From positions 5,461,501-5,525,500 of the forward strand of contig CAMRHE010000067.1 in the NCBI GenBank assembly GCA_947044405.1: a stretch of 64,000 nucleotides of DNA. The letters run 5' to 3'. Below the pieces are notes generated by a model that saw only the letters and a list, made by a program, of their open reading frames with translations, was not told the origin of the DNA and searched no databases. This document shows positions 20,721 to 30,619 of the stretch, piece after piece (the stretch's first letter is position 1; the number at the start of each line of letters is the position of its first letter). This stretch comes from Leptodactylus fallax. Lineage: Eukaryota > Chordata > Amphibia > Anura > Leptodactylidae. A program made the translations under genes and the position numbers.

Positions 20721-21552
20721 AATGGGGTTTACCCACAAGAATTATTTATCTCCTGTTCTCAGTCCCTAGCACTGAGTCGTCCAGGATCATTATTACATCA
20801 AATTACATTGAAGAAGCAGTTTCCTCCATATTGGCTATCTGTGATCTACTTACCTCTGCATATGATAAGTGATTTGCATTTCATCTGCATATTATTAGAT
20901 AGTTGTCGCTTTCTGGTTCAGTTGTACAACAATACACTTGCCATGACCATGTTTTTGCTGCATTATATTTCTAGAAGCCAACATAATTTCCATTGCTGCT
21001 CTCAGCACCATGGACAGGGCTCAATATGAATTCTTTGTCATTTGTGTTGAGAATTCTGTACTATTATCAGTATTATTTAAAGAGAATGTGTTGTCAGAAA
21101 ATGACCTCTTTTTTAAACCAAATTTTCTTGTTAAATGTCATTCTTTAAGAATTTTTGATGATATTTCGAAGAATTTTCCATGTCACTAACACATACATAT
21201 ATATTTATATTTCTCTCTGGCCACTAAGCCTAATAAGATGGTGACACATGCTAATTCTGTGCAGCAGTCACCTCATTTACTTCACAGGATTACAATGTAA
21301 GAAAACACCTTTATAGATAACTCCACATAACACGCACCATTGCATCCACTACTGACAATAGATGATGTCACATCTTATCTACTTCTTTCCCTGCACAATA
21401 CATGTTTAGAAAACTCTCCCATAGACCTCAATGAGATGTCTCTAGACTATTGCTGCCTGTGGCCATGAGACTGCTGTAAAGCAGATCACTAAATGCTGTT
21501 AGGGCAGAGGAGAAGCTCAGCTTCTGTTTTATATTATATTTTATATTCCTAT
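20721..21552. other. No recognisable gene
   Basis: AT-rich sequence immediately left of the L1 insertion. A 105-codon frame at 20712-21029 has no recognisable motif. TTTAAAGAGAATGTGTTGTC at 21077 resembles a MITE end, without a partner seen. Confidence 0.4.
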
Positions 21553-21568
21553 TTTTATCCGGTTTTAG

Positions 21569-21920
21569 TTTCAATAATTTTTATTCAAAGTTTCAGAGAA
21601 TAAAAGTACAGAACAGAATTAACAAGCATTTCGATATACAGTGGTATGCAATATGATATTCCTATTCACGGTACAATCTTTAATCCGTATATCAATGAAA
21701 CAGATAATGTAGAATTTTATAAGTAAACAATAACCATAACAATAACTGTAGGCACATTCATAGGGCTATCATGAATTATTTCCGGGGTGGTTTCCCTGAT
21801 TCTGACCATCTTTACCTTTGGAGTTTATGCTTGTGCATTGATTGTAACACTTATAACGCTGAGTCCTATCACCCTTTACTGTCTATCCAGGGTTGGCAGG
21901 ATCAACAGCCATCCCCCTTA
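21569..21920 (-). other. L1 3' UTR with polyadenylation signal
   Basis: Sequence downstream of the full-length ORF2 end. Read on the minus strand it finishes TTTGAATAAAAATTATTGAAA, which carries an AATAAA hexamer within about 20 bp of the insertion edge. The tail is A-rich rather than a pure poly(A). The fragment at 6536-6700 has a comparable AATAAA-containing end, though with a true poly(A). Confidence 0.75.
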
Positions 21921-22403
21921 CTACTGTATCCCCACTCTTGGAGTCACTGTAGCCCTTTGGTTTTCCTTCAGGGCGAATCGAGAATGAATCCACACCTCCC
22001 AGACTTTCTCAAAGCTATGAAAGGAGTTGTTTCCCAATGCAACCACTCTTTCATAGGTATATGTGTTATTGACGGCCAATACCAAAGCCGACATGGGCGG
22101 CGATGCCACTGTCTTCCATCTCTGCACCAACATTAACTTGGCTATAGTCAAAATTTTACATATAAGTGTTTTATATGTATTTGTTTCATTGGGGATTCCG
22201 ATTAGTAGCATAGCCAGGTTTGCGTTATAGGGGAGTCGGAAGTCGCACAGCTCTGAGAGCATTTCAAAGACCCTACCCCAGTATCCATGGATCACGGGAC
22301 ACTGTCCCAAAATATGAAGAAGGGTACCTCTACCTCCGCATCCCCTCCAACAATGCCCAGATTTGGAAGGATAGGCTAACTGTAGAGTAGACGGGGTCCT
22401 ATA
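21921..22403 (-). pseudogene. L1 ORF2 C-terminus beyond the premature stop
   Basis: In the same reading phase as ORF2, a frame continues past the TGA at 22404-22406 for 160 codons to 21921. It holds the L1 C-terminal cysteine motif (C-x3-C-x7-H-x4-C within CWRGCGGRGTLLHILGQC), followed by the tail of ORF2. The older fragment at 7090-7260 reads a tryptophan at the stop position (WYHTP), so the stop is most simply a TGG-to-TGA change. With it, the protein would lack the C-terminal zinc-knuckle-like domain needed for efficient L1 movement. Confidence 0.88.
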
Positions 22404-25400
22404 TCACCGTAAAACGATCTTCATAGCCGTCTCTATATGGGTACTACACTTTAAAGATGCATGGATCAGTTTAAATGTTTGCTGCCATTCCTCTATGGTA
22501 ATGGCCGTCCCTAGATCTCTCTCCCAGCAACGGAACGGTGCGGATCTAGTAAAAGTTGAAATTCCATCCATTTGGTCATACACAAAGCGCAATCCCCTCA
22601 TTTTTGTCAACAGCCAGGTGAAAATCACTCCACTGTGGGGTACTATCGTCACAGGGTGTTTAGACAAGAAGTGCCATATTTGAAGATACTTAAGGAAGTC
22701 ACCTATAGGAATTCCGTATTTCTGTCTTAAGTCTGTAAACGATATAGGTTGCATAGTGTCTGAGTATAAGTGAGAAATCTGCGTGATCCCCCTCGATTCC
22801 CAATCCGAGACTCTTAAGTCCTTGATCACCCATGCCATAAGTGATAATGGCATTTCTGAAATGTGATAATGCTTCATAGGGTTAGCTTTCCCATGAAGTA
22901 GCTTCCATGCCGTTAATGAGGCGATCATGACCGGGGAGAAGGATCCAGGAGTAGGGATGTTCCAAAAGGGCAACCATAGTGCATCCTCCAGTTTTAATGG
23001 CGCTATAAGCGCCTGTTCTATGTGCAACCATGGAGCAGAGGTATCCTTTGACTTCCACCTAGCACACTGAGTGACCAGTGAGGCTATATAGTAGTTTCTA
23101 ACCACCGGTACTCCCAGCCCTCCCGCCTCTTTTTGTTTAAATAGAAAGCTTTTATTAACTCTAGGTCTCCTCCCGTTCCATATATACTTCGAAATCACCC
23201 TTTGTGCTGTTTCAAAAAAGGAAACCGGAATGGATATTGGGAGCGTGCGGAACAGGTATAAGAGTCTAGGCAGTAGCAACATCTTGAAGGCTGCCACCCG
23301 TCCTATCCAGGAGGTATCTGTTTTGGACATTCGTTCAGTTTCCTCTTGCAATAGTTTTAACATTGGTATATACTTACTTCTATAAAGGGTCCCTGGGGAT
23401 GCTGTCACCTGTGTCCCCAAATATTGAACACTGTCCTCCCTCCAGTCAAAATCATAAGTCGACTTCAGATGTTGGAGTAAAGGAGGAGGGACATTCAAGG
23501 GTAGTGCTTGCGATTTGGCCATATTTAATTTGTAAAACGATAGATGCCCAAAACTATTAATGGTATCCATAAGACAAGGGATGGTTGTTCGTGGTTTAGT
23601 CAAAGTAAGAATAATATCATCAGCGTAGAGTGATATAAGGTGAGTTTTATCCCCTATGTCAATGCCTCCCATCCTCGGATCCAGTCTAAGCACCTGGGCT
23701 AATGGTTTCATGGACAGAACAAATATCAGGGGCGACAGGGGGCATCCCTGTCTGGTCCCATTTGTTATTAAAAAAGGATCTGACACTACTCCATTAGTGA
23801 ACACTCTCGCCGAGGGTGCAGAGTATAGTGCCCCAATCGCTCTTAAAATAGCCCCCGAAAATCCCATAATTCTGAGCACCGAGAAGGCGTACGACCAGCA
23901 AATGCGATCAAATGCCTTCTCGGCATCCAGCGCGAGGATCACCGCCTCTACCTTCCTAGAGCATATGCAGTGTATGAGATTCAAAATGCGTCTAGTGTTA
24001 TCATAAGATTGCCTCCCCTTAACAAACCCCACTTGATCATCCTTTATCAGACTTGGAAGATAAGTTGCTATTCTGCTTGCTATCAATTTGGCATAAATGT
24101 TTAGGTCCGAATTCAATAACGATATGGGTCGAAAGTTTTGGGGGTTGGTGGCAGGTTTACCAGGCTTTGGCAGTGTAATTACCAAGGTTTCTTGGTTTTC
24201 CTTTGGGATGGAGCCTGAGTCCACCGCGGCCGTCAAAAAGCACAGCAGCGGGTTCATCAAGACTGGGAAGAAACGCTTGTAATATTCATTAGTGAGGCCA
24301 TCAGGGCCCGGAGACTTTTGAGATGGCAGCGACTTAATAATGGACAGTAACTCTGTTGGGGTAATGGGCGCATTCAGAGCGTCCAATTGTGGCTCAGTGA
24401 GTTTGGGTAAGTTAGCAGATGTAAGGATTTGCTCAATTTCGTGGCTGGAGGGAGGAACTATTGTGGAATCTTCCGCTATGTTGTATAGGCCCTCATAGAA
24501 TGTTCTAAAGGCGTCAGCTATACCCCTTGGGTCGTATATCTTGTACGTTCTGTCCTTACTGTTTAGAAACTGGATTCTGGATTTCGCATGTTTTTGTTTA
24601 AGCTGGAATGCCAGAAGTTTGCCCGCTTTATTGGACTGAGAGTAATATGTAGCTTTAGCCCTTTTCAAATTTTTCTCATATTTATGCAATAAGCAAGCTG
24701 TCAATTGCTGGCGTAACGTCATTAATTTCGCTGCGTTTAATGGAGAGGGGGATTTTTTATTGCTAGTTTCGATAGATTTTATTTGGTGAAGCAGCCGATC
24801 TATCTCTGCTAATCTATTTTTCTTTTCAATATGTCCCAAGTGAATAAATGTTCCTCTAATAAAGGCCTTGTGCGAGTTCCACAGTACATCAGGGCCTGGG
24901 GCAGAGGGGGCATTGATCAGAAAGAATTCCTTCAAATCCTTCTCCAAAATGACTTTAAATTTCGGCTGTGACATTAAGACGTCATTGCACCGCCACACGA
25001 ATGCTCTTGGGCTTTCATATTTTTCTGCTATAGTCAAAGTTATCGCTGCATGGTCTGACCAAGTAATTAATGAGATATCAGACTGCATAGCAATGGGAAT
25101 ACTAGACTGCTCAAGTAGGAATAAATCTATCCGTGAATAGCTATTGTGTGCGGTAGAAAAATACGTATAGTCTCTTTCAGTATTATGAAGGATGCGCCAA
25201 GCGTCAAATAATTCATGGCGCCACAAAGCCTGTGAAAAAGAAGGGTGGCGCGTCGGCGCCCCAGAAGTAGTGTCAACTAGTGGGTCTGGAGCCATATTAA
25301 AATCTCCCATTAACACTAGACATCCCTGTTTTCTCTTATCCACCGCCCTCACAAGTCTTCCCAGGAACGCCACCTGTTTCCTGTTAGGGGCGTATACTGA

Positions 25401-25721
25401 TACCAGTGTGTAAGTGACATTATTGAGAATACATACTAGTATTATAAATCTCCCCCCAGGGTCTGCATATTGTGACAATAGTTGAAACGCTACTGAATCC
25501 CTAATCCCAATCAGTGTGCCTCTACGCTTTGAGGAATAGTGAGCATGAAATACATGTGGGTATACTGGGTGTTGAACGCGTATGGCGTCTGCCTTCAAAA
25601 GGTGTGTCTCCTGCACTGCAAGAATGTCACAGCCCTGAGCTCGTGCCTCACGCCATAAGTTGGCTCTTTTTTGAGGGGAGTTCAGCCCTATGACATTCAT
25701 AGACATAATTTTAAGTACCAT
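22404..25721 (-). CDS. L1 ORF2 endonuclease-reverse transcriptase (1105 codons to premature stop)
   Basis: Starts MVLKIMSMNVIGLNSPQKRA, the canonical L1 ORF2 opening. Apurinic-type endonuclease: QETH (Glu38), VYAPN (Tyr110), GDFN (Asp140, Asn142), RIDLFL (Asp199) and SDHAAI (His224), all present. RT: SPGPDGLTNEYYK at about 470-482, FRPISLLN at about 530, motif A ALDAEKAFDR (Asp599), GTRQGCPLSPLIF and motif C LYADDI (Asp701, Asp702). All catalytic residues are intact. The full-length frame would be about 1266 codons, the normal L1 length. The protein nicks target DNA and primes reverse transcription on it in the nucleus. Confidence 0.95.
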   Translation of the reverse strand: MVLKIMSMNVIGLNSPQKRANLWREARAQGCDILAVQETHLLKADAIRVQHPVYPHVFHAHYSSKRRGTLIGIRDSVAFQLLSQYADPGGRFIILVCILNNVTYTLVSVYAPNRKQVAFLGRLVRAVDKRKQGCLVLMGDFNMAPDPLVDTTSGAPTRHPSFSQALWRHELFDAWRILHNTERDYTYFSTAHNSYSRIDLFLLEQSSIPIAMQSDISLITWSDHAAITLTIAEKYESPRAFVWRCNDVLMSQPKFKVILEKDLKEFFLINAPSAPGPDVLWNSHKAFIRGTFIHLGHIEKKNRLAEIDRLLHQIKSIETSNKKSPSPLNAAKLMTLRQQLTACLLHKYEKNLKRAKATYYSQSNKAGKLLAFQLKQKHAKSRIQFLNSKDRTYKIYDPRGIADAFRTFYEGLYNIAEDSTIVPPSSHEIEQILTSANLPKLTEPQLDALNAPITPTELLSIIKSLPSQKSPGPDGLTNEYYKRFFPVLMNPLLCFLTAAVDSGSIPKENQETLVITLPKPGKPATNPQNFRPISLLNSDLNIYAKLIASRIATYLPSLIKDDQVGFVKGRQSYDNTRRILNLIHCICSRKVEAVILALDAEKAFDRICWSYAFSVLRIMGFSGAILRAIGALYSAPSARVFTNGVVSDPFLITNGTRQGCPLSPLIFVLSMKPLAQVLRLDPRMGGIDIGDKTHLISLYADDIILTLTKPRTTIPCLMDTINSFGHLSFYKLNMAKSQALPLNVPPPLLQHLKSTYDFDWREDSVQYLGTQVTASPGTLYRSKYIPMLKLLQEETERMSKTDTSWIGRVAAFKMLLLPRLLYLFRTLPISIPVSFFETAQRVISKYIWNGRRPRVNKSFLFKQKEAGGLGVPVVRNYYIASLVTQCARWKSKDTSAPWLHIEQALIAPLKLEDALWLPFWNIPTPGSFSPVMIASLTAWKLLHGKANPMKHYHISEMPLSLMAWVIKDLRVSDWESRGITQISHLYSDTMQPISFTDLRQKYGIPIGDFLKYLQIWHFLSKHPVTIVPHSGVIFTWLLTKMRGLRFVYDQMDGISTFTRSAPFRCWERDLGTAITIEEWQQTFKLIHASLKCSTHIETAMKIVLR

Positions 25722-26013
25722 AATATACCAACAGAAATGCTATCAGATTCTTACCACAACCTCTTATACCGGATGATGTCTCTGTTTTCATGAGGTGGAA
25801 TGGCTTTCGCCATTTGTATTCACTTCGCCCAATGTGCCAGAACCAAGAAAGAAATAAACCAGTAAAACTACAGAACCAACAGATAATCCATCTTTTCTGA
25901 ATCAAGAGAAAAAAAATGAAAAAGAACGTGGTACAGCGGACCAGCAGCTGTCGTAATCCTGGGGGGATAAGTTCAGCAGCAGTGAGCATATGGAATCCAG
26001 GATAGATGAGTCT
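25722..26013 (-). other. L1 inter-ORF spacer
   Basis: 292 bp between the ORF1 stop and the ORF2 start. A 92-codon open frame (25711-25989) overlaps it but has no recognisable motif. Mammalian L1 has a much shorter spacer and reinitiates translation; a spacer this long suggests a different way of starting ORF2, which is an inference. Confidence 0.6.
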
Positions 26014-27291
26014 CTAGCTTTGTAGCCCTTTATGTGGGTGTCTCTTGGTTTTCACTTGGCGCCAACCATCAGATACGGGACCAGGCGGTTGCTTGGGTGG
26101 GAGATCAACGATCGGAATGTTCCATTCATTTAGCAGGTTTTTCCCTTCCTCCAGAGACTTGATAACATGTACCAGGTTATTTCGGGACACGATCACGCGG
26201 ACCGGGAATCCCCATTTGTACAGGATGTGGTGTTGGCGTAAAGCTGCAGTAAGAGGGATGAATTGTCGCCGTAATTGTAATGTCGTGGCGGAAAGATCCG
26301 AATAAATGAAAATTTTGTTATACGGCTCCGGTAGGCGGTCTGTCTTCCGTGAGGTCAGCAGAACCAGCTCTTTAGTGCGATAAAAGTGGATCTTTGCCAG
26401 AACATCTCTGGGTATGGTTTCATCTAAGTGTGAGGGTCTCGGAACTCTATGAGCTCTGTCAATAGTGAGATCCATCGCCGTGAGATTTGGTAGTAGCAAT
26501 CGTATCATATCCTGTAGGAAAGCAGATAAATCTCTCACAGATATTGATTCTGGAATCCCTCTGAACTCTAGATTGTTTCTTCTTGAGTTATCTTCTAAAT
26601 CAGCTATTTTAGCTTTCAGGAAAGACACATCTCTCTCCACGTCATAGTGAGCATCTATAAGCGCATTATGTGATGCCGCAAATTCCACCATTTTAGATTC
26701 AACATGTACAGTGCGGCTTTTTAATTCTTGAAGATCTCTATCTAGTGGCTTCACCATAAGTGACATGTCTGTTTTTAGTGACTGACAAAAGGCCATAAGC
26801 ATATTTTTCATGGAGGCCTCAGTTAAGAGATTCTCTGTCGCCGGTATATCTGCGAAAAAATCAATGGATGGAGGTGTATGTAGTGTGTTATTGCTCACCT
26901 CTTCGGCGTTCTGGAGCCTGGGTCTTTGCTTACTCGGACTCGCGGTAGGCGAATGGCATGTCTCCAAGCTGTATGTAGCTGTAGCTGTGAGCCCCGTACC
27001 GCCATTTTGTGCAGGCCCGAGATCTGCGCCCGCCCCGGCCCGCCGGGAAGAAGGCCCAGGGGACCCCGGGTCCACACCCTCTATCAATCGTGGTAGCGAT
27101 GGGGCTGAAAGCGCTCTCCTTTGTGCAGAGAGCGTGAGCGTCTCCTCTGGAGGGTCTCGAGTGGGAGTCGAGGCCCTGGAGGCCGCCTCTGTATGCGGGC
27201 CGTCGCCATCTTGCTCCTCTCTTCCCACGTGAGGGAAGTAGAAGTCTGATATTTTCTGCGGCTTCACCGCCGACTTACGCTTTCTGGGCAT
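26014..27291 (-). CDS. L1 ORF1 RNA-binding protein (425 aa, intact)
   Basis: N-terminal 1-150: basic start (MPRKRKSAVK), then a low-complexity Pro/Ser/Ala/Gly-rich segment. About 180-240 is heptad-rich and likely a coiled coil for trimerisation. LEDNSRRNNLEFRGIPES at 232-249 opens the RRM-like domain (Transposase_22 family). DRAHRV at 278-283 is the hallmark ORF1 motif. The C-terminal domain runs to about 395 (LRRQFIPLTAAL, GFPVRVIV). Length is typical for non-mammalian L1. The product coats L1 RNA to form the cytoplasmic ribonucleoprotein. ATG at 27289-27291 follows the 5' UTR directly. Confidence 0.94.
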   Translation of the reverse strand: MPRKRKSAVKPQKISDFYFPHVGREEQDGDGPHTEAASRASTPTRDPPEETLTLSAQRRALSAPSLPRLIEGVDPGSPGPSSRRAGAGADLGPAQNGGTGLTATATYSLETCHSPTASPSKQRPRLQNAEEVSNNTLHTPPSIDFFADIPATENLLTEASMKNMLMAFCQSLKTDMSLMVKPLDRDLQELKSRTVHVESKMVEFAASHNALIDAHYDVERDVSFLKAKIADLEDNSRRNNLEFRGIPESISVRDLSAFLQDMIRLLLPNLTAMDLTIDRAHRVPRPSHLDETIPRDVLAKIHFYRTKELVLLTSRKTDRLPEPYNKIFIYSDLSATTLQLRRQFIPLTAALRQHHILYKWGFPVRVIVSRNNLVHVIKSLEEGKNLLNEWNIPIVDLPPKQPPGPVSDGWRQVKTKRHPHKGLQS

Positions 27292-27435
27292 CTCCGAAGG
27301 TAGGATATCGTTCCGGTAGAAAATCTATGTGTGCACTCCACGGGCTCGTCGCTGTAAGACGTCGCTGTATGAGACTCAGACCGAGAGCTCTGAGTCTATG
27401 CGGCCATTCCGCTCCTCGGCTAGGCTCCGCCCCCC
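27292..27435 (-). promoter_or_regulatory. L1 5' UTR / internal promoter candidate
   Basis: Only 144 bp from the element edge to the ORF1 ATG. Read on the minus strand it opens GGGGGCGGAGCCTAGCC, much like the GGGGGAGGAGCC start of human L1. Within 35 bp of the start a GGAATGGCCGC stretch contains a GCCATT core (complement) resembling a YY1 site, placed where YY1 sets the human L1 start. The 5' UTR and the first part of ORF1 are CpG-rich relative to the surroundings. Promoter function is an inference from the family. Confidence 0.55.
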
Positions 27436-27451
27436 TTTTATCCAGTTTTAA

Positions 27452-28084
27452 TACATTAGACACAGGTGACAATAAAGGAGAGAAAGTGAGTGTCTATGCA
27501 GAACATCATCTCATTACATTATCTATACAATTATCTACCTAAAAAACATGAGTATATTTTGTAAATGCAGTATCCTTAGTTGTAGCCTATATACTGTAAT
27601 ACTCCAGAGCTGCATTCATTGATTTTAGAGGGCCTACACAAAGCTTGCTCTAATAATTTTTATCATCGTCTTTACACTAGACACTTTATACCTTAGGAGC
27701 TTACCATAATTGTTATGGGTGTGTCTAACAGCATGCCTGCTGACTGTTTCCAATGACAAACAACTAAACTGTGACTTTACATTGAGTTTATTTACATTGT
27801 TATTGAAAGTATTACATATCTTATCGGTGATTGTATAAAACAGTAATAAATTCAGCTCTGCTATCTGTATATGACAATCCAATGTACAATGCCATTATAT
27901 ACACTATAATATTGTAGAGCTGATACCTACAAGTGACAATACTACATTTTGCAGTCAGATATAAGGCTTGAAACTCTTGGCCCTAGTCTACCTGGCCCTT
28001 TTCAGGTTTACCATAAAATTCCTGCTGACTTCATATACTACAATAGGAAAAGTGGGGAGTTAAAACAATTAATAAAATATTTTT
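27452..28084. other. No recognisable gene
   Basis: AT-rich flanking sequence right of the L1. No open frame with recognisable content or repeat structure was seen. Confidence 0.4.
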
Positions 28085-28150
28085 ACTTTTATTATTAGAC
28101 CACCGAGGGGACTTGAACCATGGTCTGATCGCCCATACAATTACCTTAGT
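28085..28150 (-). repeat. tRNA-like (SINE-type) fragment
   Basis: On the minus strand, 28109-28119 reads GGTTCAAGTCC, a perfect match to the RNA polymerase III box B consensus GGTTCRANNCC, followed by CCTCGGTGGTCTAATAATAA. A good box A is not visible and a cloverleaf does not fold convincingly, so it is not a tRNA gene. It could be the 3' part of a tRNA-derived SINE head or a chance match. Confidence 0.35.
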
Positions 28151-28254
28151 ACAAAAATACATTATATTAGGGTTAAAATTAAGATGAAGGTCTGCCTTAT
28201 GGAGCTCCTTTTCTTGCTTACATACACAGTAGGAGCAAGGTACAGAAGGTAGAC

Positions 28255-28740
28255 AGTGAAGGCCCCATACAAATTAGGGCAAAATTGGTTGAATCCACCA
28301 ATTTCTGCAAAACCAACAGATTATCTCATGTGTTTGTCCGTTTTCTTACTCTCTTCTCACACATGATGTCAGGGAGAAGAAGCATTGGGCATGCTGAATT
28401 TCAATACCTGATCCTTCTGTTCTTGCTGGACGTAAGGAACCACCAGAAATGTCTGACAGCAGTTTACTACATCCTTCCCATTGAAAACACATACACGCCA
28501 TACTGAACCAAACATGTAAGTATGTGGGGGTGTCAGAAGGTATAGGTGTTGAGCAAAGAAATAGACAAGTGTTCTGCCAAAAGTTATTGGCCAACTTATT
28601 GGATTGTACTGATCCCCTATGTCTCTGTTATACTCCAGAGCTGTGCTCATAGTGAAGCAGTACAGAACACAGATGAAACAGTAATGGGAAAATTCCATGG
28701 GTAGTGAAACCTCCAAAAGATCACCCATCATCTAGATCAC
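28255..28740. repeat. Dispersed repeat, GGCCAT family (diverged)
   Basis: Starts near GGCCCCATACAAATTAGGGC and contains GGGCATGCTGAATTTCAATACCTGATCCTTCTGTT, a segment shared in form with 1800-1835 and 60738-60775. The CATTGAAAACACATAC stretch matches the centre of copies at 48.2 and 49.2 kb. The right boundary is unclear. Confidence 0.4.
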
Positions 28741-29137
28741 ACTTTTCAATTTCTTTATTTCCTATGTAAATTGACCCATTTCAAAAGACCTCCTTTCTAG
28801 AAGAAAAAAGACATTTTACATTTTTTGCCCTTTTGGGTTGGCCCTTCAAGGGAATTTCTCTGTATGCAGCAAATTTGTAGGTGACTTTGTTTACTCCAGA
28901 TGCCACATTTGCATTAATACATGCCCACCACCATTGACACTTCTTAGAAATCACTAGGGCAAGATCAAGATGGATACTGAGCCAGAAGGGATGTTGTGAG
29001 ATTTCAGCTCTGAGGCCTGACAGATTTTGGACAGCAGAAATGTAAAAAGCTCTGGGAATATAACACATTTAGGAGATTTAGAAGATAAAGAATACAGTTA
29101 ACTAAAAGAAGACCACTCAGGTCCTTTAACCCTTTGG
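28741..29137. other. No recognisable feature
   Basis: A 95-codon minus-strand frame at 28781-29068 has no recognisable motif. No repeat structure was identified. Confidence 0.4.
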
Positions 29138-29145
29138 GTGTTATA

Positions 29146-29329
29146 AATGGCCAGGCTGAGGTTTCTTGGGTCCACCAGATATAATCATTTTAAACCTACT
29201 CTTTAACAATGCCTAAGAAAAAGACCATAGTACCCTCAAAATTAGGTGTCTTCTGCGGGGCCATTATTGTATTAGAGTCTGAGCCCAAGGGAGGATTCTC
29301 TGGTAATCTGGTGGCCAAGTCCGACACTA
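29146..29329. mobile_element. hAT-like MITE (CAGTGTTGGACTG family), single-unit form
   Basis: A 184-bp element. Its right end, read on the minus strand, is TAGTGTCGGACTTGGCCACC; the left end is a diverged counterpart (AATGGCCAGGCTGAGG, then GGGTCCACCAGATATAATC). Flanks GTGTTATA (29138-29145) and GTGTTATC (29330-29337) form an 8-bp duplication with one mismatch. The interior holds a single copy of the unit (GGCCATTATTGTATTAGAG, GGAGGATTCTCTGGTAATC) that is tandemly repeated four times at 56583-57000. Confidence 0.72.
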
Positions 29330-29337
29330 GTGTTATC

Positions 29338-30615
29338 TAGGTTTGGAGAGTCGATCGTCTGATGAATCTCCCAACTCTGTTAATTTTCTTGGTACCGTAG
29401 CTGCCCCCATTGAGGAGATATTAGTGCCATGAGTTCCAGATGCTGTACTGTCAAGTGGGCAGGCTTTACTGCCCAGCATCATCTCTAAGCAGTGACCCCC
29501 TTGTCAATATAAGACAGTACAAGTGCTTTATTAAGTAGGCCTTATCTACTGGCCAGCGATGTTGCCAACATTACACTGACATCGGCAGCTGAAACTAATG
29601 GAACCAAAATCTCTGGATTACTCAGACCAGTGACTTTCTACAGCTACATAGCAGTCAAGGGGTTGAAGGAGCAGAAAGTACAAGTGGGCATTCTTCATTG
29701 CCCGGTGGTGAGGCTGACAGTATATTGAGGCGGGGAGTCAAAATGAATGGCACCAATATCTCTGGAACTGGGGCAGCTACCAAAATGAACACAGTGGGAG
29801 GATTCATCAGACCAGTGGTCCTTTAAAGCTTGTCTGGTGAAGGACCCGATAGGTTCCCTTTCACATTATATGTTTATTGATTCTAAATGTTAACTGAAAA
29901 ATAGCGAACATACACTTTAAATTACAAGAGTATTCTCATAATAGTATTGAGGACGGGGCCATAAATACATAATCTATTATGTGCATGTGCTGTATTATAA
30001 TAGCAGGTTATTATTACTGGTGTAGAATAGATAGAACTGTACAAAGAGCCGATGAATTCCTCATAAGTGAAGACTCGTCGTACATGCAATAGATGCCTAT
30101 AAATGTTGGAATTCACACTAAGATATTTTATACAAGTTTATGATTTGTGCTTTAAGGGGAGGTTTAATCTAATTCTTTTCTAATATTACGTTCTCTAAAT
30201 GTTAGCCTTCATCCAATGTGACAGCCTGATGTTAGAGGCGCTAAATAGACTATGGAAGGGTTGAAAAAGTTTCAGAAAACATCTTGGCGACTGTTGAAAT
30301 GTGTGGTTGTCCTGCTCAAAGTACACAAAGCGTCAGACTGGATCATCGTCTTCTATTTGGGCAGAGATCAGAAACAAAGACTGCCCTCTGAAGTCCACCC
30401 AATTGTAAGGTCCATCCATGGTAACCGCTGTATTCACTGGGCCATGGTAGCAGGAAAGGTATGTGCGGGATTGTCCACATTTCACGTCTTGCCTTACATT
30501 TTGGACTAGTTCAGTGTTATATACTGACACTTTTATGCCCTGGTTTTATCTGGATACTATGTTGTTTTAGAGCCGCAGAATGGAGGTGTGGGCTTAATGG
30601 CTCAGTAAATGCACA
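29338..30615. other. No recognisable gene
   Basis: Includes an 85-codon frame at 30252-30509 with no recognisable domain, and weak MITE-like text near 29850 (ATAGGTTCCCTTTCAC). No firm repeat or exon. Confidence 0.4.
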
Positions 30616-30619
30616 AAAT

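Larger units (their letters stand above)
21553..27451 (-). mobile_element. Full-length L1-clade LINE with 15-bp TSD
   Basis: A complete element of about 5.87 kb on the minus strand: a short CpG-rich 5' UTR (27292-27435), ORF1 (26014-27291), a 292-bp spacer, ORF2 (25721 down to 21921, with one internal stop) and a 3' UTR ending near an AATAAA signal. It is flanked by direct repeats TTTTATCCGGTTTTA (21553-21567) and TTTTATCCAGTTTTA (27436-27450), 14 of 15 identical. Completeness, intact ORF1 and nearly perfect TSD indicate a fairly recent insertion. The two-ORF layout and ORF1 type place it with vertebrate L1 (including Xenopus L1/Tx1-related lineages), but the exact family cannot be named here. 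Confidence 0.93.

Noticed and set aside
26810..27232. 140-codon plus-strand frame opposite L1 ORF1
   Set aside because: It lies antisense to the GC-rich low-complexity part of ORF1, which keeps antisense frames open; no recognisable domain.
28085..28150. A functional tRNA gene
   Set aside because: Box B is good, but no box A or cloverleaf fold was found.
30252..30509. 85-codon plus-strand frame with a GT-like donor nearby
   Set aside because: No recognisable domain and no matching acceptor-exon structure; chance is sufficient.
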